Shown piece after piece: positions 9,315-18,095 of a stretch of DNA of 64,000 bases. A program made the position numbers and the translations under genes. The first letter of the stretch is position 1; every line of letters starts with the position of its first letter. Location of the stretch: assembly GCF_014207185.1 (NCBI RefSeq), contig NZ_JACHCP010000005.1, positions 400,475 through 464,474 on the forward strand. The letters are read 5' to 3'. The notes beneath the pieces are model-generated. The model was not told the origin of the DNA and searched no databases. It saw only the letters and a list, made by a program, of their open reading frames with translations. The DNA comes from Rhodanobacter sp. A1T4. GTDB lineage: Bacteria; Pseudomonadota; Gammaproteobacteria; Xanthomonadales; Rhodanobacteraceae.

Positions 9315-10469
9315 TCAGTGCAGAGCAGTTGCCGGGGCGCCCAGCGCACCGTGCTCATCCAGCACGATGCGGCCCAGCGCCTGCGGCTCGGCGGCAATGC
9401 CGTATCGATCGGCCAGCAGGGCCAGCAGCGGCCCCAGCGCCTGCGACTGCAGCGGGTAACCGTGCGCCAGCGCGCGCGCGCTACCGCCTGCACCACGTTG
9501 CGCTACGGTGATCGCGACCACGCCCAGGCCCGGGGCTTCATGCGCGAACAGTGTCGGCGATCCGTAATCGGATTCGATGGTGGTCAAGGTTTCCAGCAGA
9601 TAGCCGGTGCCCGCTTCGCCGTCGCGATCAGTCACGGGCTGCAGCCGCAGCGGCAGCTGATGAGCGTCGAGCAGCGCCGCATATTGACGTAATTCAAACA
9701 GGATGCCGGCCAGTGCATGTCGTCGTGGCGCGTGGTCGTCGCGGCTTTCGTGCGGTTGGCCTGCCAGCCATTGCGTCGGCGATTGGGCAAATACCTTGCC
9801 GTTGGCATAGTGCAGCGCCAGACCACGCGCGGTCACCGCCGATTCGCCGCGATACGGCGTCAGCAGTGCGGCCTCCAGCAGTGACCACAACGCCGCCAGA
9901 TTAACGTGTTCGTACTGCACGCAGGTCAGCGCCAGCAGATCATTGCGACTGAGATAACGCACGTGTTCGAGCCGGATGCCCAGCGTGCGCATCAGCCAGT
10001 CGGCAGTCAGCGCGCCAGCCTCCCCGCGACCGACCAACTGCACTTCCAACTGCTCGGATAAGTCATCGGCCAGCGCCTCAGGTGCCAGCAGGCTCAGCGG
10101 CAGCAGGCGCATCGGGCCACCGGAAAATTGCGGCGACGGCTCCAGTGGCAGCGCCGGCATATGGCCGGCATGGCTGCCAAAAGCGATCACATTCTCAAGA
10201 TGGCCGCGCGGTACGCGTCGCGCCAGTTCGTCCAGTGTGGCCCATACCGGAAAGCCCGGCCGCAGCAGTTCGACCTGATCGAACAGCGCGCCGGCCAGCG
10301 CGAGTCGCGCCTGATTGACCTGCGGTACCAGCCCGTGCAGATCGGCCGCGATCAGTTCCACCAGCTCCGCCGCTTCGTCGCGATCAAGGCTTAGCCGCGG
10401 CGGCACTTCGCCCTCCACCAGTTCCAGGGCCAGCACCGCCGGCAGGGCGAGCAACGTTTGCGCTTCCAT
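9315..10469 (-). CDS. hypothetical protein (unrecognised family)
   Basis: About 384 residues from ATG at 10469; the frame extends further upstream but that part reads like non-coding sequence over the divergent promoter. The protein is Leu/Ala-rich, soluble-looking, without a signal peptide or membrane helix. It opens MEAQTLLALPAVLALELVEG and has many acidic stretches. I do not recognise a family or a catalytic motif. It lies upstream of the GGDEF-EAL gene in the same direction and back to back with the thiolase gene; the 118-bp gap between the two starts must hold both promoters. A link to c-di-GMP signalling is only suggested by adjacency. Confidence 0.65.
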   Translation of the reverse strand: MEAQTLLALPAVLALELVEGEVPPRLSLDRDEAAELVELIAADLHGLVPQVNQARLALAGALFDQVELLRPGFPVWATLDELARRVPRGHLENVIAFGSHAGHMPALPLEPSPQFSGGPMRLLPLSLLAPEALADDLSEQLEVQLVGRGEAGALTADWLMRTLGIRLEHVRYLSRNDLLALTCVQYEHVNLAALWSLLEAALLTPYRGESAVTARGLALHYANGKVFAQSPTQWLAGQPHESRDDHAPRRHALAGILFELRQYAALLDAHQLPLRLQPVTDRDGEAGTGYLLETLTTIESDYGSPTLFAHEAPGLGVVAITVAQRGAGGSARALAHGYPLQSQALGPLLALLADRYGIAAEPQALGRIVLDEHGALGAPATALH

Positions 10470-10587
10470 CAGGAGCGGCTCCGTTCGTATAAACAAGACG
10501 CGAATCGTATCATTCAGCGTTTTGGGCTTCCGCCACACCGCAGCGCGGGTTAGCCTTGGAGGACTTGAGTTCCGGACTGTTCTGACC

Positions 10588-11874
10588 ATGGAAAAAACGC
10601 AAAAGCGCGTTGGGGTGATCGGTGGTGTACGCATCCCGTTCTGCCGCAACAACACCGCCTACGCCGACGTCGGCAATTTTGGCATGTCGGTGAAAGTCCT
10701 CGGCGCGCTGGTCGAACGGTTCGGACTGCACGGCGTCGAGCTGGGCGAAGTGGCGATGGGCGCGGTGATCAAGCATTCGTCGGAGTGGAACCTGGCACGC
10801 GAGGCGTTGCTGAGTTCCGGCCTGGCGCCGACCACGCCAGGCATCACCACGGCTCGCGCCTGTGGTACCTCGCTGGACAACGCCATCATCATCGCCAACA
10901 AGATCGCGGCAGGGCAGATCGAAGCCGGGGTCGCCGGTGGCTCTGATACCACCAGCGATGTGCCGATTGTTTACGGTACGCGACTGCGCAAACGGCTGCT
11001 GGCGGTCAATCGCGCCAAGACGCCGATGGAAAAACTGAAGGCGGCCACGCGCGGATTTTCGCTGAGCGAACTGAAACCTTCTTTCCCGGGCGTAGCCGAG
11101 CCGCGCACCGGCAAATCGATGGGCGATCACTGCGAAATGATGGCCAGGGAGTGGCATATCAGCCGCGTGGATCAGGACCAGCTGGCGCTGGACAGCCATC
11201 GCAAACTGGCTGCTGCGTACGAGGAAGGCTTCTTTGACGATCTGCTGGTGCCGTTTCGCGGACTGAAACGTGACGGTTTCCTGCGCCCGGATTCCACGAT
11301 GGAAAAACTGGCCTCGCTCAAACCAGCCTTCGACAAGACCTCCGGCCAGGGCACGCTTACTGCGGCCAACTCCACCGGCTTGTCCGATGGCGCTGCCGCC
11401 GTGTTGCTGGGCAGCGACGAGTGGGCCGCCAAACGCGGGCTGACGATTCAGGCGTATTTGCTCGACGCGGAAATTGCCGCGGTGGATTTTGTGCATGGTG
11501 AAGGTTTGCTGATGGCGCCAACCGTCGCGGTACCGCGCATGTTGGCCCGCCATGGCTTGACCCTGCAGGATTTCGATTACTACGAAATCCACGAGGCCTT
11601 TGCCGCGCAGGTGCTCTGCACGCTGCGCGCGTGGGAAAGTGCGGAGTACTGCAAGAACCGCCTCGGCCTCGATGCGCCGCTGGGCAGCATCGATCCGGCC
11701 AAGCTCAACGTGCACGGCTCCAGTCTCGCGGTCGGCCATCCGTTTGCCGCCACCGGTGCGCGCGTGGTGGCCACGCTGGCCAAGCTGCTGGAACAAAAGG
11801 GTAGCGGTCGCGGCCTGATCTCGATCTGCACCGCCGGTGGCATGGGCGTGACGGCGATACTCGAACGGCCGTAA
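10588..11874 (+). CDS. acetyl-CoA C-acyltransferase (thiolase, FadI-like)
   Basis: A 428-residue thiolase that joins or splits acyl-CoA and acetyl-CoA, in fatty-acid beta-oxidation or acetoacetyl-CoA formation. Nucleophile Cys92 lies in TTARACGTSLDN. The active-site loops EIHEAFAAQ, GSSLAVGHPFAATGAR and ICTAGGMG carry the expected His and second Cys. Length and the HEAFAAQ variant (rather than NEAFA) match the FadI branch. I chose ATG 10588, which begins the conserved VGVIGGVRIPF; the in-frame upstream extension overlaps the divergent gene. A FadJ partner is not in the window, so the physiological direction is open. It is followed after 18 bp by a TonB-C-like gene. Confidence 0.9.
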   Translation: MEKTQKRVGVIGGVRIPFCRNNTAYADVGNFGMSVKVLGALVERFGLHGVELGEVAMGAVIKHSSEWNLAREALLSSGLAPTTPGITTARACGTSLDNAIIIANKIAAGQIEAGVAGGSDTTSDVPIVYGTRLRKRLLAVNRAKTPMEKLKAATRGFSLSELKPSFPGVAEPRTGKSMGDHCEMMAREWHISRVDQDQLALDSHRKLAAAYEEGFFDDLLVPFRGLKRDGFLRPDSTMEKLASLKPAFDKTSGQGTLTAANSTGLSDGAAAVLLGSDEWAAKRGLTIQAYLLDAEIAAVDFVHGEGLLMAPTVAVPRMLARHGLTLQDFDYYEIHEAFAAQVLCTLRAWESAEYCKNRLGLDAPLGSIDPAKLNVHGSSLAVGHPFAATGARVVATLAKLLEQKGSGRGLISICTAGGMGVTAILERP

Positions 11875-11892
11875 CCGGCCGCGCATCACGCC

Positions 11893-12462
11893 ATGTTGCG
11901 CCTGCGCACCACCGTCGTCCTGAGCTTGTTGGCACTGGCCGTTGGCGTTGTGGGCACCGATTGGCTCAGCGACCGAAGCACGAATGAGCCGCTGGCGATG
12001 CCTTGGGTTGCGAAGGTGAATCGGCCTATGCCATCCCGGCATCACCCTGCTCGACCGTCGCCGCATGTTCGCGCGTTCGGCGACGCACCGCATATTCACC
12101 GATCACGGATGGATCGCAGTAGTGTCACCGCGGATCAAAATCGTGGAAACCAAGCCGCGTCTGCCGCTTTGCCGCCCGAGCTCGTTCCGCTGGACATGCC
12201 GATCCACCGTGACGTCGCCTATGACCAGTTGCGCGGCCATCTGGATGGCCGCGTAGTCATGCACGTCAGCGTCGATGGTGGCGGCCGTGTCGCTGCGGCA
12301 AGTGTGGCCGAGTCGAGCGGCGATGCGGAGCTCGATGCACATGCGTTACGCAGCGTGCGCAACTGGCGCTTCGCGGTGCCGCCGGATCATCCCGATGGCC
12401 TGAGCGCCGACTTGCCGATGCGCTTTTCCTCACGCGACGACCCGGTTGCCAGTGTGCCCTGA
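11893..12462 (+). CDS. TonB C-terminal-domain protein
   Basis: This 189-residue protein has an N-terminal membrane anchor (residues 5-22), a Pro/His/Arg-rich spacer, then a TonB-C-like domain (about 95-185) with GRVVMHVSVDGGGRV and the family's closing ALRSVRNWRFAVP pattern. TonB-type proteins pass proton-motive energy from the inner membrane to outer-membrane receptors, but this one is short and has no ExbB/ExbD neighbours, so it could be an accessory or periplasmic domain protein. It lies 18 bp after the thiolase gene, suggesting one transcript. It ends just before a long palindrome shared with the convergent phospholipase D gene. Confidence 0.75.
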   Translation: MLRLRTTVVLSLLALAVGVVGTDWLSDRSTNEPLAMPWVAKVNRPMPSRHHPARPSPHVRAFGDAPHIHRSRMDRSSVTADQNRGNQAASAALPPELVPLDMPIHRDVAYDQLRGHLDGRVVMHVSVDGGGRVAAASVAESSGDAELDAHALRSVRNWRFAVPPDHPDGLSADLPMRFSSRDDPVASVP

Positions 12463-12481
12463 GGCATGCGGCGAAATTCTC

Positions 12482-12544
12482 AGAAGCTGTTTAAAAACCG
12501 TAGCGCCCGAAATACCGAGCGCAGTAGGTTTTTAAACAGCTTCT
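12482..12544. repeat. 63-bp palindromic element between convergent genes
   Basis: Two perfect 18-base arms (12482-12499 and 12527-12544, AGAAGCTGTTTAAAAACC and its complement) flank a 27-base core. The core is itself close to palindromic, with GCGC ends. Outer bases extend the match imperfectly. The right arm supplies the first base of the phospholipase D stop codon. It could be a bidirectional terminator (the arms contain A5/T5) or a small mobile palindrome of REP/MITE type inserted at a gene end. Confidence 0.75.
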
Positions 12545-14520
12545 CAGAGAATGCCTGTGACGCCGGCACCGAATGCGGTGATCAGCAGCGTGTAGAACAT
12601 CTTTGGCGAGACGGCGACGTCGGGGAAATCGCCCACAGGCTGATAGCAGGCGAAAAATCCCGGATCGCCGACGCGCAACGGCTTGCAGCCTGGCTTGAGC
12701 TGATAGCTGGTGGCGTAGCGAAACGGCCACAGGTCGAATAGCGGCAACTCTTCCGAGATGCTGCCGATGGCGTTATTGATGTCACTGAGCAGCGGTACCG
12801 TCGCTTGCCGCGGTGCGATCACCCAGGCGTTTTCCGGCTGCGTGTCGCGCAGGATGCTCTGACGCAGCTGGGTGGCAAAGCGTTGGTCCACGATGATCAC
12901 GCCGGCCTCGGTGTTGTAGTGATCCGAGCGCGGGTCGAAGTTGTGCGAGCCGACCATCGCGATGTCATCGTCGATCACGATCGATTTGGCGTGTAGGCCG
13001 AAACGACGGCCGCTGCTGAGCAAGGGCGCCGGCCTGCTGCTGCTGCCGTGACTGCCAAGCAGACCATGGCTTTCGGTATCGACGAAGTGGCGTGAGGCAT
13101 TGTTGCTTTTGGTGTTGCCGGTTTTGGATGGAACGTTGCCGGTCGACTGGCCGTTGCTGCCGACTTGACTGCCGCTACCCGACGAATCGCCGCTACCGTT
13201 CGGCGCGTTTTCCTCGGGCGATTCCATGCTGGCATACGCATTGGCTTCGGCCGGCCCGGGCGCATGCGGTTTCATCTCGTAGATTTCGAAACCGTAATCC
13301 TTCAGATAGGGTTTGCGGTGCTTGTACGACAGCGCATACACCGCGAAGGCGTCGGTGGAGGCGAGCGAGTTGGTGGCTACCACGATGCGCGGCGCGGGTG
13401 TTTGCTTGTGTAGCTTGTCGAAAATCTTGCGCGCCCGACGGCTCATCACCAGGTAGGGTGTTTGCAGAATCACTTCGCTTTTTGCGCTGGCGACCATCTG
13501 CATCACATGGCGGGTGAATTCGCGTGCGCTTTTCTTGTTCGGTTTGTCGGTTTTTGCCGGCATGTCGCTGAAGAACTCGACGTTGCCGGTCTGGATGCTG
13601 TCCGCCAGCACATGCGCGCGCAGCCAATCGTCATCACTGGCCTCCTGCTGCGCGCGATAGACGCGCTGGGGATGCAGGTATTTCGGTGCCGGCCAGTCCG
13701 GTGGGGCTGGATGCGTCACGATATAGCGGTTGACGTCGCGCAGATGCGTCAGCGGTACCGAGCGGGGGTGATTCCAGAACAACGCGAAGCTGTCGGCCAT
13801 TGCCTTGGCGGCAGGGCCGCCGACCAGCACGTCGCGGTCGACGTAGTCGAAGTCGTTATCCCAGTCGAAGTAGCGATTCTGATAATTGCGTCCGCCGGTG
13901 ATGCCGGCGCTGTCGTCCACCAGGATTACCTTGTTGTGCATGCGCTGGTTGAACTTGAAGAAGCAACACGCAATGCCTGCGGCCCATTGCAGCGGTGAGG
14001 TGTGAGCATCGTGGAAGGTAGGGTTGTACAGCCGCACCTCAAGATTCGGGCTGATCCGCGCGAGCCGGTTGAGCAGCGCCATGTCGTCGAACGAGGACAG
14101 CTGGTCGGCCAGGATGCGCACCTTTACGCCGCGCCGTGCCGCCTGCAGCAGTTCATCGAGCACCAGTTGGCCGGCATCGTCTTCATCCCAGATGTAGGTC
14201 TGCACGTCGATCGAACTTCGCGCCGCGCGGATCAGGCTGAGCCGCGCCACCATTGCCGCCTCGCTGTCGTTGAGCAGGCTGACGATATGTACCGGCTGTG
14301 TCGGCGTGGACGCCGCCACGGCATCCGTTGCTGCATCCAGTAGCGGGGATGCCGTGGCGCAGTGGTCGGCGCGATCGCAGTTCACGTGCGTATCGACCGT
14401 GGCCGCGACCACGGCATCGGCACGACGGATCTGCGTCTTCGACGCCACGCAGCCCTGCAGCAGCAGGACTGCAAGGAGCAGATTCAACAGGGTGAGCGCG
14501 CGCAGGGGCATACCCTGCAT
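12544..14520 (-). CDS. phospholipase D-family lipoprotein (cardiolipin synthase C-like)
   Basis: The 658-residue protein starts with a lipoprotein signal (LLLQGC, Cys24 lipidated). It has two HKD half-sites: MHNKVILVDD with GGRNYQNRYF (His195, Lys197, Asp202) and HAKSIVIDDD with GSHNFDPRSDH (near 511). This architecture matches ClsC/YmdC-type enzymes that make cardiolipin from phosphatidyl donors, although a phospholipase role is possible. A Ser/Gly/Asn-rich low-complexity insert (about 440-480) separates the two half-sites and is unusual. ATG at 14520 or 14511 are both possible starts. The stop codon lies at the edge of a large palindrome. Confidence 0.88.
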   Translation of the reverse strand: MQGMPLRALTLLNLLLAVLLLQGCVASKTQIRRADAVVAATVDTHVNCDRADHCATASPLLDAATDAVAASTPTQPVHIVSLLNDSEAAMVARLSLIRAARSSIDVQTYIWDEDDAGQLVLDELLQAARRGVKVRILADQLSSFDDMALLNRLARISPNLEVRLYNPTFHDAHTSPLQWAAGIACCFFKFNQRMHNKVILVDDSAGITGGRNYQNRYFDWDNDFDYVDRDVLVGGPAAKAMADSFALFWNHPRSVPLTHLRDVNRYIVTHPAPPDWPAPKYLHPQRVYRAQQEASDDDWLRAHVLADSIQTGNVEFFSDMPAKTDKPNKKSAREFTRHVMQMVASAKSEVILQTPYLVMSRRARKIFDKLHKQTPAPRIVVATNSLASTDAFAVYALSYKHRKPYLKDYGFEIYEMKPHAPGPAEANAYASMESPEENAPNGSGDSSGSGSQVGSNGQSTGNVPSKTGNTKSNNASRHFVDTESHGLLGSHGSSSRPAPLLSSGRRFGLHAKSIVIDDDIAMVGSHNFDPRSDHYNTEAGVIIVDQRFATQLRQSILRDTQPENAWVIAPRQATVPLLSDINNAIGSISEELPLFDLWPFRYATSYQLKPGCKPLRVGDPGFFACYQPVGDFPDVAVSPKMFYTLLITAFGAGVTGIL

Positions 14521-14537
14521 GATACGGGCAGTGTGCT

Positions 14538-15134
14538 TCAGTTCGGAGCATGCTCAAGTGCGATCAGCAGACCCAACTGCACCTGATCCGACAGAGCCGT
14601 TCGATGGGTGTTCATGCCGAACGCACTGCGCGACAGCGAACCGCGTGCTTCGATAACGCAGGTCTGCTCGGTCGAGAGTGTGCAGTGGGCGGGCTGCAGT
14701 TCAAAACGCATGGGTTGCGTAACCCCACGCAGGGTCAACTGACCTTGCAGTACACCGCCGCTGGTAAGCATGGCGAAAGTGATCGGCTGGGACAGAAAAC
14801 GGATAGTCGGGTACTGCACGGCATTGAAAAAATCAGGCGCCATCACCCAGCGTCGGAGTCGATCAGAGTTCATCACAATGCTGTCCGCGGTGATGCGCGC
14901 ATCGACGGTGGCCAGGCCATGGTCATCGAGCTTTACCTCACCGGCGATCTGAGTGAAGTGCCCACTGATGGTTTGCAGCCACAGCAGTCGGATACCGAAT
15001 TCGGCATCCGAGCGCATCGGGTTGATGCGGTAGTCCATCGAGCTCGCCGCTGGTGCGGAGAGCAACAGCGTGACGAGCAAAAAAGGGGCAATCAGGGATG
15101 GAGTAATCAGGGACGGCACGAACGGGCGACTCAC
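14538..15134 (-). CDS. YceI family periplasmic protein
   Basis: 198 residues, with a signal peptide (about 1-32, cleavage near PAASS) and a YceI lipocalin-like beta barrel: MDYRINPMRSDAEFGIR at the start, TVDARITADSIVMNSDRL in the middle and FGMNTHRTALSDQVQL near the end. Family members bind isoprenoid chains in the periplasm. It starts at GTG inside a GTGA overlap with the sixA stop, so the two are translationally coupled. Confidence 0.88.
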   Translation of the reverse strand: MSRPFVPSLITPSLIAPFLLVTLLLSAPAASSMDYRINPMRSDAEFGIRLLWLQTISGHFTQIAGEVKLDDHGLATVDARITADSIVMNSDRLRRWVMAPDFFNAVQYPTIRFLSQPITFAMLTSGGVLQGQLTLRGVTQPMRFELQPAHCTLSTEQTCVIEARGSLSRSAFGMNTHRTALSDQVQLGLLIALEHAPN

Positions 15135-15604
15135 GGCGACCAGAAGGCGTCCAGTCGAGCGTTGCCTGGTTCAAGCGCACCGTTGAGATGCAATACCGCC
15201 AGCGCGCCTGGTGGCATGCCGCGAAACTCATCGGAACGACCTTCGACGAGCAGGGCCACCAACCGTTCGATGCCGGGGTTGTGGCCAACCAGCATTACCG
15301 TATCGGCGTCGCCGTGCTGGTCGAGCAGCGCCAGCAGTTCACCCGGGGAGGCGTCATAGATTTCGTTGGCCAACTGAGGGACGGGCGCGTTGTTGATGGC
15401 GGCCAGCGCCAGTCGCGCGGTTTCGTCGGTGCGGCGGCTGGGCGAACACAGCACGCGGTCGGGATGGGCGCCATGGCCGGCCAGCCAGAGTCCGGCGGCC
15501 TGGGCCTCCTGTTCGCCGCGCGCGCTCAACGAGCGCTGCTGATCGTCACCGGCCTTTTCTATGGGTACCGCTTCGGCATGTCGCAGCAGGATAAGTTCGT
15601 GCAT
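15131..15604 (-). CDS. sixA: phosphohistidine phosphatase SixA
   Basis: 157 residues of the histidine-phosphatase superfamily. LILLRHAEA contains the RHA catalytic histidine near residue 9; CSPSRRTDETA and VMLVGHNPGIERL supply the second Arg and His. SixA removes phosphate from Hpt domains or from phosphotransferase-system proteins. A good Shine-Dalgarno (GGAG) precedes ATG 15604. Coupled to the downstream YceI gene by a 4-base overlap. Confidence 0.88.
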   Translation of the reverse strand: MHELILLRHAEAVPIEKAGDDQQRSLSARGEQEAQAAGLWLAGHGAHPDRVLCSPSRRTDETARLALAAINNAPVPQLANEIYDASPGELLALLDQHGDADTVMLVGHNPGIERLVALLVEGRSDEFRGMPPGALAVLHLNGALEPGNARLDAFWSP

Positions 15605-15762
15605 GGTTGACTCCGTCAGGTGATGTCGCGCCGTCGGCGCGCGGGCTTGCTTCGCAAGGATGGTTGCGGGCAGATGGATGCAGGCAACCGAAGGTTATGG
15701 TGATCTGGCGCTCATTTGACCCTGGAGCTCCTGCTTGGTTCGTCTCTCATGGGATCGATCCT

Positions 15763-16395
15763 TCATTGATGGCGCTTGATCCAGCGCAGCAGCGCTTTCC
15801 AGTCCTGCTGATGGTTGCGCACCTGCTCGGACTGGTAATCGAAGATGCCTTTGCCCAGTGCGCTCAAAAGCACGTAGGCCTGGCTGTCGCGCAGCTGCGC
15901 CGCGATCGGGAAAGGGGATTGTTCGGCGAGCTGGGCCACCGCGTCCTGGCTGGCGTGGGTCCACGGCTTGAGCCGGTTGGCGACCAGCGCGACCGGCAGC
16001 TTGCCGCGGCGGATGCGATTGATCTTCTGCAGCTCTTCAATAAAGCCGAGCGTGGCGTGCAGGTCGAATGACGACGGCAGCACCGGCACCAGCAGCACGT
16101 TAGCCGTTTCGATATATGGCTCCAGCTCGCGTTCGCCGACGCCGGCCGGCGTATCGATCAAAAGTTGCTGGGTATCCGGCGGGACCTTCTGGAGGGATTT
16201 TTTGCCGCCCTCCAGCGCCAGTACACCCGGCACGTTGTCAGGCCGCAGGGTCGCCCAGCGAAAGCTGGAGCCCTGCCGATCGGCGTCTAGGATGGCGGTG
16301 TGCTGACCCGCTTGCGCCCAGTACGAAGCCAGCTGGGTCACCAGCGTGCTTTTGCCGCAACCACCTTTGCTGCTTGCCACCAGCGTCGTAAGCAT
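15763..16395 (-). CDS. ParA/MinD-like P-loop ATPase (orphan)
   Basis: 210 residues. A deviant Walker A motif KGGCGKST (residues 10-17) carries the signature lysine, Walker A' LDADRQGSS follows, and LLIDTPAG is Walker B. The size fits small ParA-like (VirC1/ParA family) ATPases that position cargo on the nucleoid or membrane. No parB, no centromere-like repeats and no chemotaxis or cellulose (bcsQ) genes are adjacent, so its cargo is unknown. An AGGGG sequence lies 8 bases before ATG 16395. Confidence 0.85.
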   Translation of the reverse strand: MLTTLVASSKGGCGKSTLVTQLASYWAQAGQHTAILDADRQGSSFRWATLRPDNVPGVLALEGGKKSLQKVPPDTQQLLIDTPAGVGERELEPYIETANVLLVPVLPSSFDLHATLGFIEELQKINRIRRGKLPVALVANRLKPWTHASQDAVAQLAEQSPFPIAAQLRDSQAYVLLSALGKGIFDYQSEQVRNHQQDWKALLRWIKRHQ

Positions 16396-16515
16396 CGACT
16401 GACCCCTGCCGCGGAAGGTGGGCCAAGCCTACACGGCTGCGGATGCGGCGCAAAGCTGCGCTGCGATCAACTAGGCCGGGTTTGTTTGCCCACAGGCGGG
16501 CGTCATCGCTCAGGT

Positions 16516-16533
16516 GTGTACGGATATGTACAC
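16516..16533. promoter_or_regulatory. inverted repeat GTGTAC-N6-GTACAC, possible operator
   Basis: Six-base arms with a six-base spacer, about 120 bp upstream of the ParA-like start. The dimension fits a dimeric helix-turn-helix repressor. No regulator is identified. Confidence 0.35.
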
Positions 16534-16604
16534 TTCTTCGCTCTTCCTTAGGTCTGCGCGCAAACGGCTCCCGGCGCGGGCCGCTTGGTAAGTGACGGCA
16601 CGCT

Positions 16605-17660
16605 CTAGCCTTGTGGCTGCTTTGACGATTGCGGCTTCCAGTCGGCCGGGGCCTCGGTCGGGATATTGTTGTCACGCAGCGCGGTCAACAGCACGCTCAT
16701 TTCGGTGCCGCCGTGGCGGGCAATGTTCACCAGATGCTGCGCGATGGCTGCGTCATTTTGCGCACGGCCCAGCAACTGGCCGAAGTTCTGTACCTGCCAG
16801 ATCAGGCTGAGCCGCGCGTGCTTGGCGTCTTCCTGCTGGGCGGGATCGTCCGCCAGCACTTCGCGCAGATGCAGGCCGAGCGAGCGGCCGAGCGGGCTGG
16901 AACCCCATTCGAGCACCTTGCCCAGCTTCAGGCAGTCAGTCTTGATCGCGGCGTCGCCGGCGGCGCTATCGCAGAGTTTGGCCGTCACTTGCAGAACCGG
17001 CTGTGGCTGGGCACTGGCCAAGCCGTAGACGAGCACGGCCTGTACCCCGGCGCCGCCACTGGCGTGGCTTGAGTCGAACGTATTGGCTGGCGGTGGCAGT
17101 ACGCCGATCGAACTCGCGAGCGCCTTCAGACTGGTGCCGGCGTAGTCGTCGTAGAGCTTGGCGTTGGCGGCCTTGGCTAGATCCTCGCGCGCGGCGTCCT
17201 GCTTCATGTTGCGGGTGTCTTCGCCCAGCTTGAGCAGCCACACGGCGGCGTTGTCCGGCGCCTGCGTGGTCAGCTGGTCCAGCGCCGACGTGTTGGGGCA
17301 AGCGTCGGCCTTGCTGTCGCAATCGGCCAGGCGCGTCCAGCTGATCGCCGCATCGATATCGGCCGCGCCTTCGGCATGTGCCGCGCGATCGATCAATCCG
17401 TGGAAATTGTTGAACTTGGGCAGGTCGGTCAATGGCCGGGAGATGATGGCGGCGGCGAGCAACGGCAGCGCATCGGCACGCGGCGCTAGCACGCTGACCA
17501 GATCATGCTGGAATGCCAGCAGTGCCTTGTCGCGGGACCGCGCTGCAGCGCTTGGCTGCCCTGCGGCAACGGCTTGTTTACTGACGCCGTCGGCGAATAC
17601 TGGGGCGATGGCAAGCGACAACGCACAGGTGAGGGCAAGGCTTTGCAGTCCACGCATCAT
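16605..17660 (-). CDS. secreted hypothetical protein
   Basis: About 351 residues starting at ATG 17660 (17657 is an equally good adjacent ATG), giving a clean signal peptide MMRGLQSLALTCALSLAIAP with cleavage near FADG. The mature part is Ala/Leu/Asp-rich and helical, with repeated pairs of 30-40-residue segments and several Cys residues (for example ADCDSKADACPN, and AKLCDSAAGDAAIKTDCLKL). It reads like an alpha-solenoid or TPR-like scaffold, but no family is recognised and no catalytic motif is seen. It ends in a Pro/Gln tail (SSKQPQG). Confidence 0.65.
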   Translation of the reverse strand: MMRGLQSLALTCALSLAIAPVFADGVSKQAVAAGQPSAAARSRDKALLAFQHDLVSVLAPRADALPLLAAAIISRPLTDLPKFNNFHGLIDRAAHAEGAADIDAAISWTRLADCDSKADACPNTSALDQLTTQAPDNAAVWLLKLGEDTRNMKQDAAREDLAKAANAKLYDDYAGTSLKALASSIGVLPPPANTFDSSHASGGAGVQAVLVYGLASAQPQPVLQVTAKLCDSAAGDAAIKTDCLKLGKVLEWGSSPLGRSLGLHLREVLADDPAQQEDAKHARLSLIWQVQNFGQLLGRAQNDAAIAQHLVNIARHGGTEMSVLLTALRDNNIPTEAPADWKPQSSKQPQG

Positions 17661-17820
17661 GGGCTTTCGTCCGCAATTCAAAGCGGTCAGCATACCTTGC
17701 GGGGATTAAGCGCTGCTGATCCGAGCGGTCGCGCGGGCAGGCATAGCATGCAATGCTTGTTAGGATGACTATTTCCGGCGCGAGAACGCGACGGGCCACA
17801 AATCGTTCGGGAGATCCACA

Positions 17821-18015
17821 GTGGACCACTATCTTACTTTCGCCAATGGCGCGCCGTGGTTTGTCGGCTGGGGCACGCTGGCATTGATCAATGCGGCACT
17901 GGCGCAGGGGAAAAATCGCAACGGACTGCTTTGGTTCGTGCTGTCATTGCTGTTCGGCCCATTCGCGACGTTGCTGCTGGTGCTGCTGCCCAAGGTGCGT
18001 ACCAAACTCTTTTAG
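17821..18015 (+). CDS. small membrane protein
   Basis: 64 residues from GTG, with GGGAG nine bases before it. Two hydrophobic segments (about 13-29 and 36-57: LLWFVLSLLFGPFATLLLVL) suggest a two-helix inner-membrane hairpin with a basic tail (PKVRTKLF). No known function. Alternative: spurious, but the composition and ribosome-binding site favour a real gene. Confidence 0.6.
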   Translation: MDHYLTFANGAPWFVGWGTLALINAALAQGKNRNGLLWFVLSLLFGPFATLLLVLLPKVRTKLF

Positions 18016-18095
18016 CCGACCAGAGCGCGGTTCACTAGCGAATGACACCATGTGCACCAGTGATCCGGTCCTCAACAGAGGTTGCAGGCCTTGAC

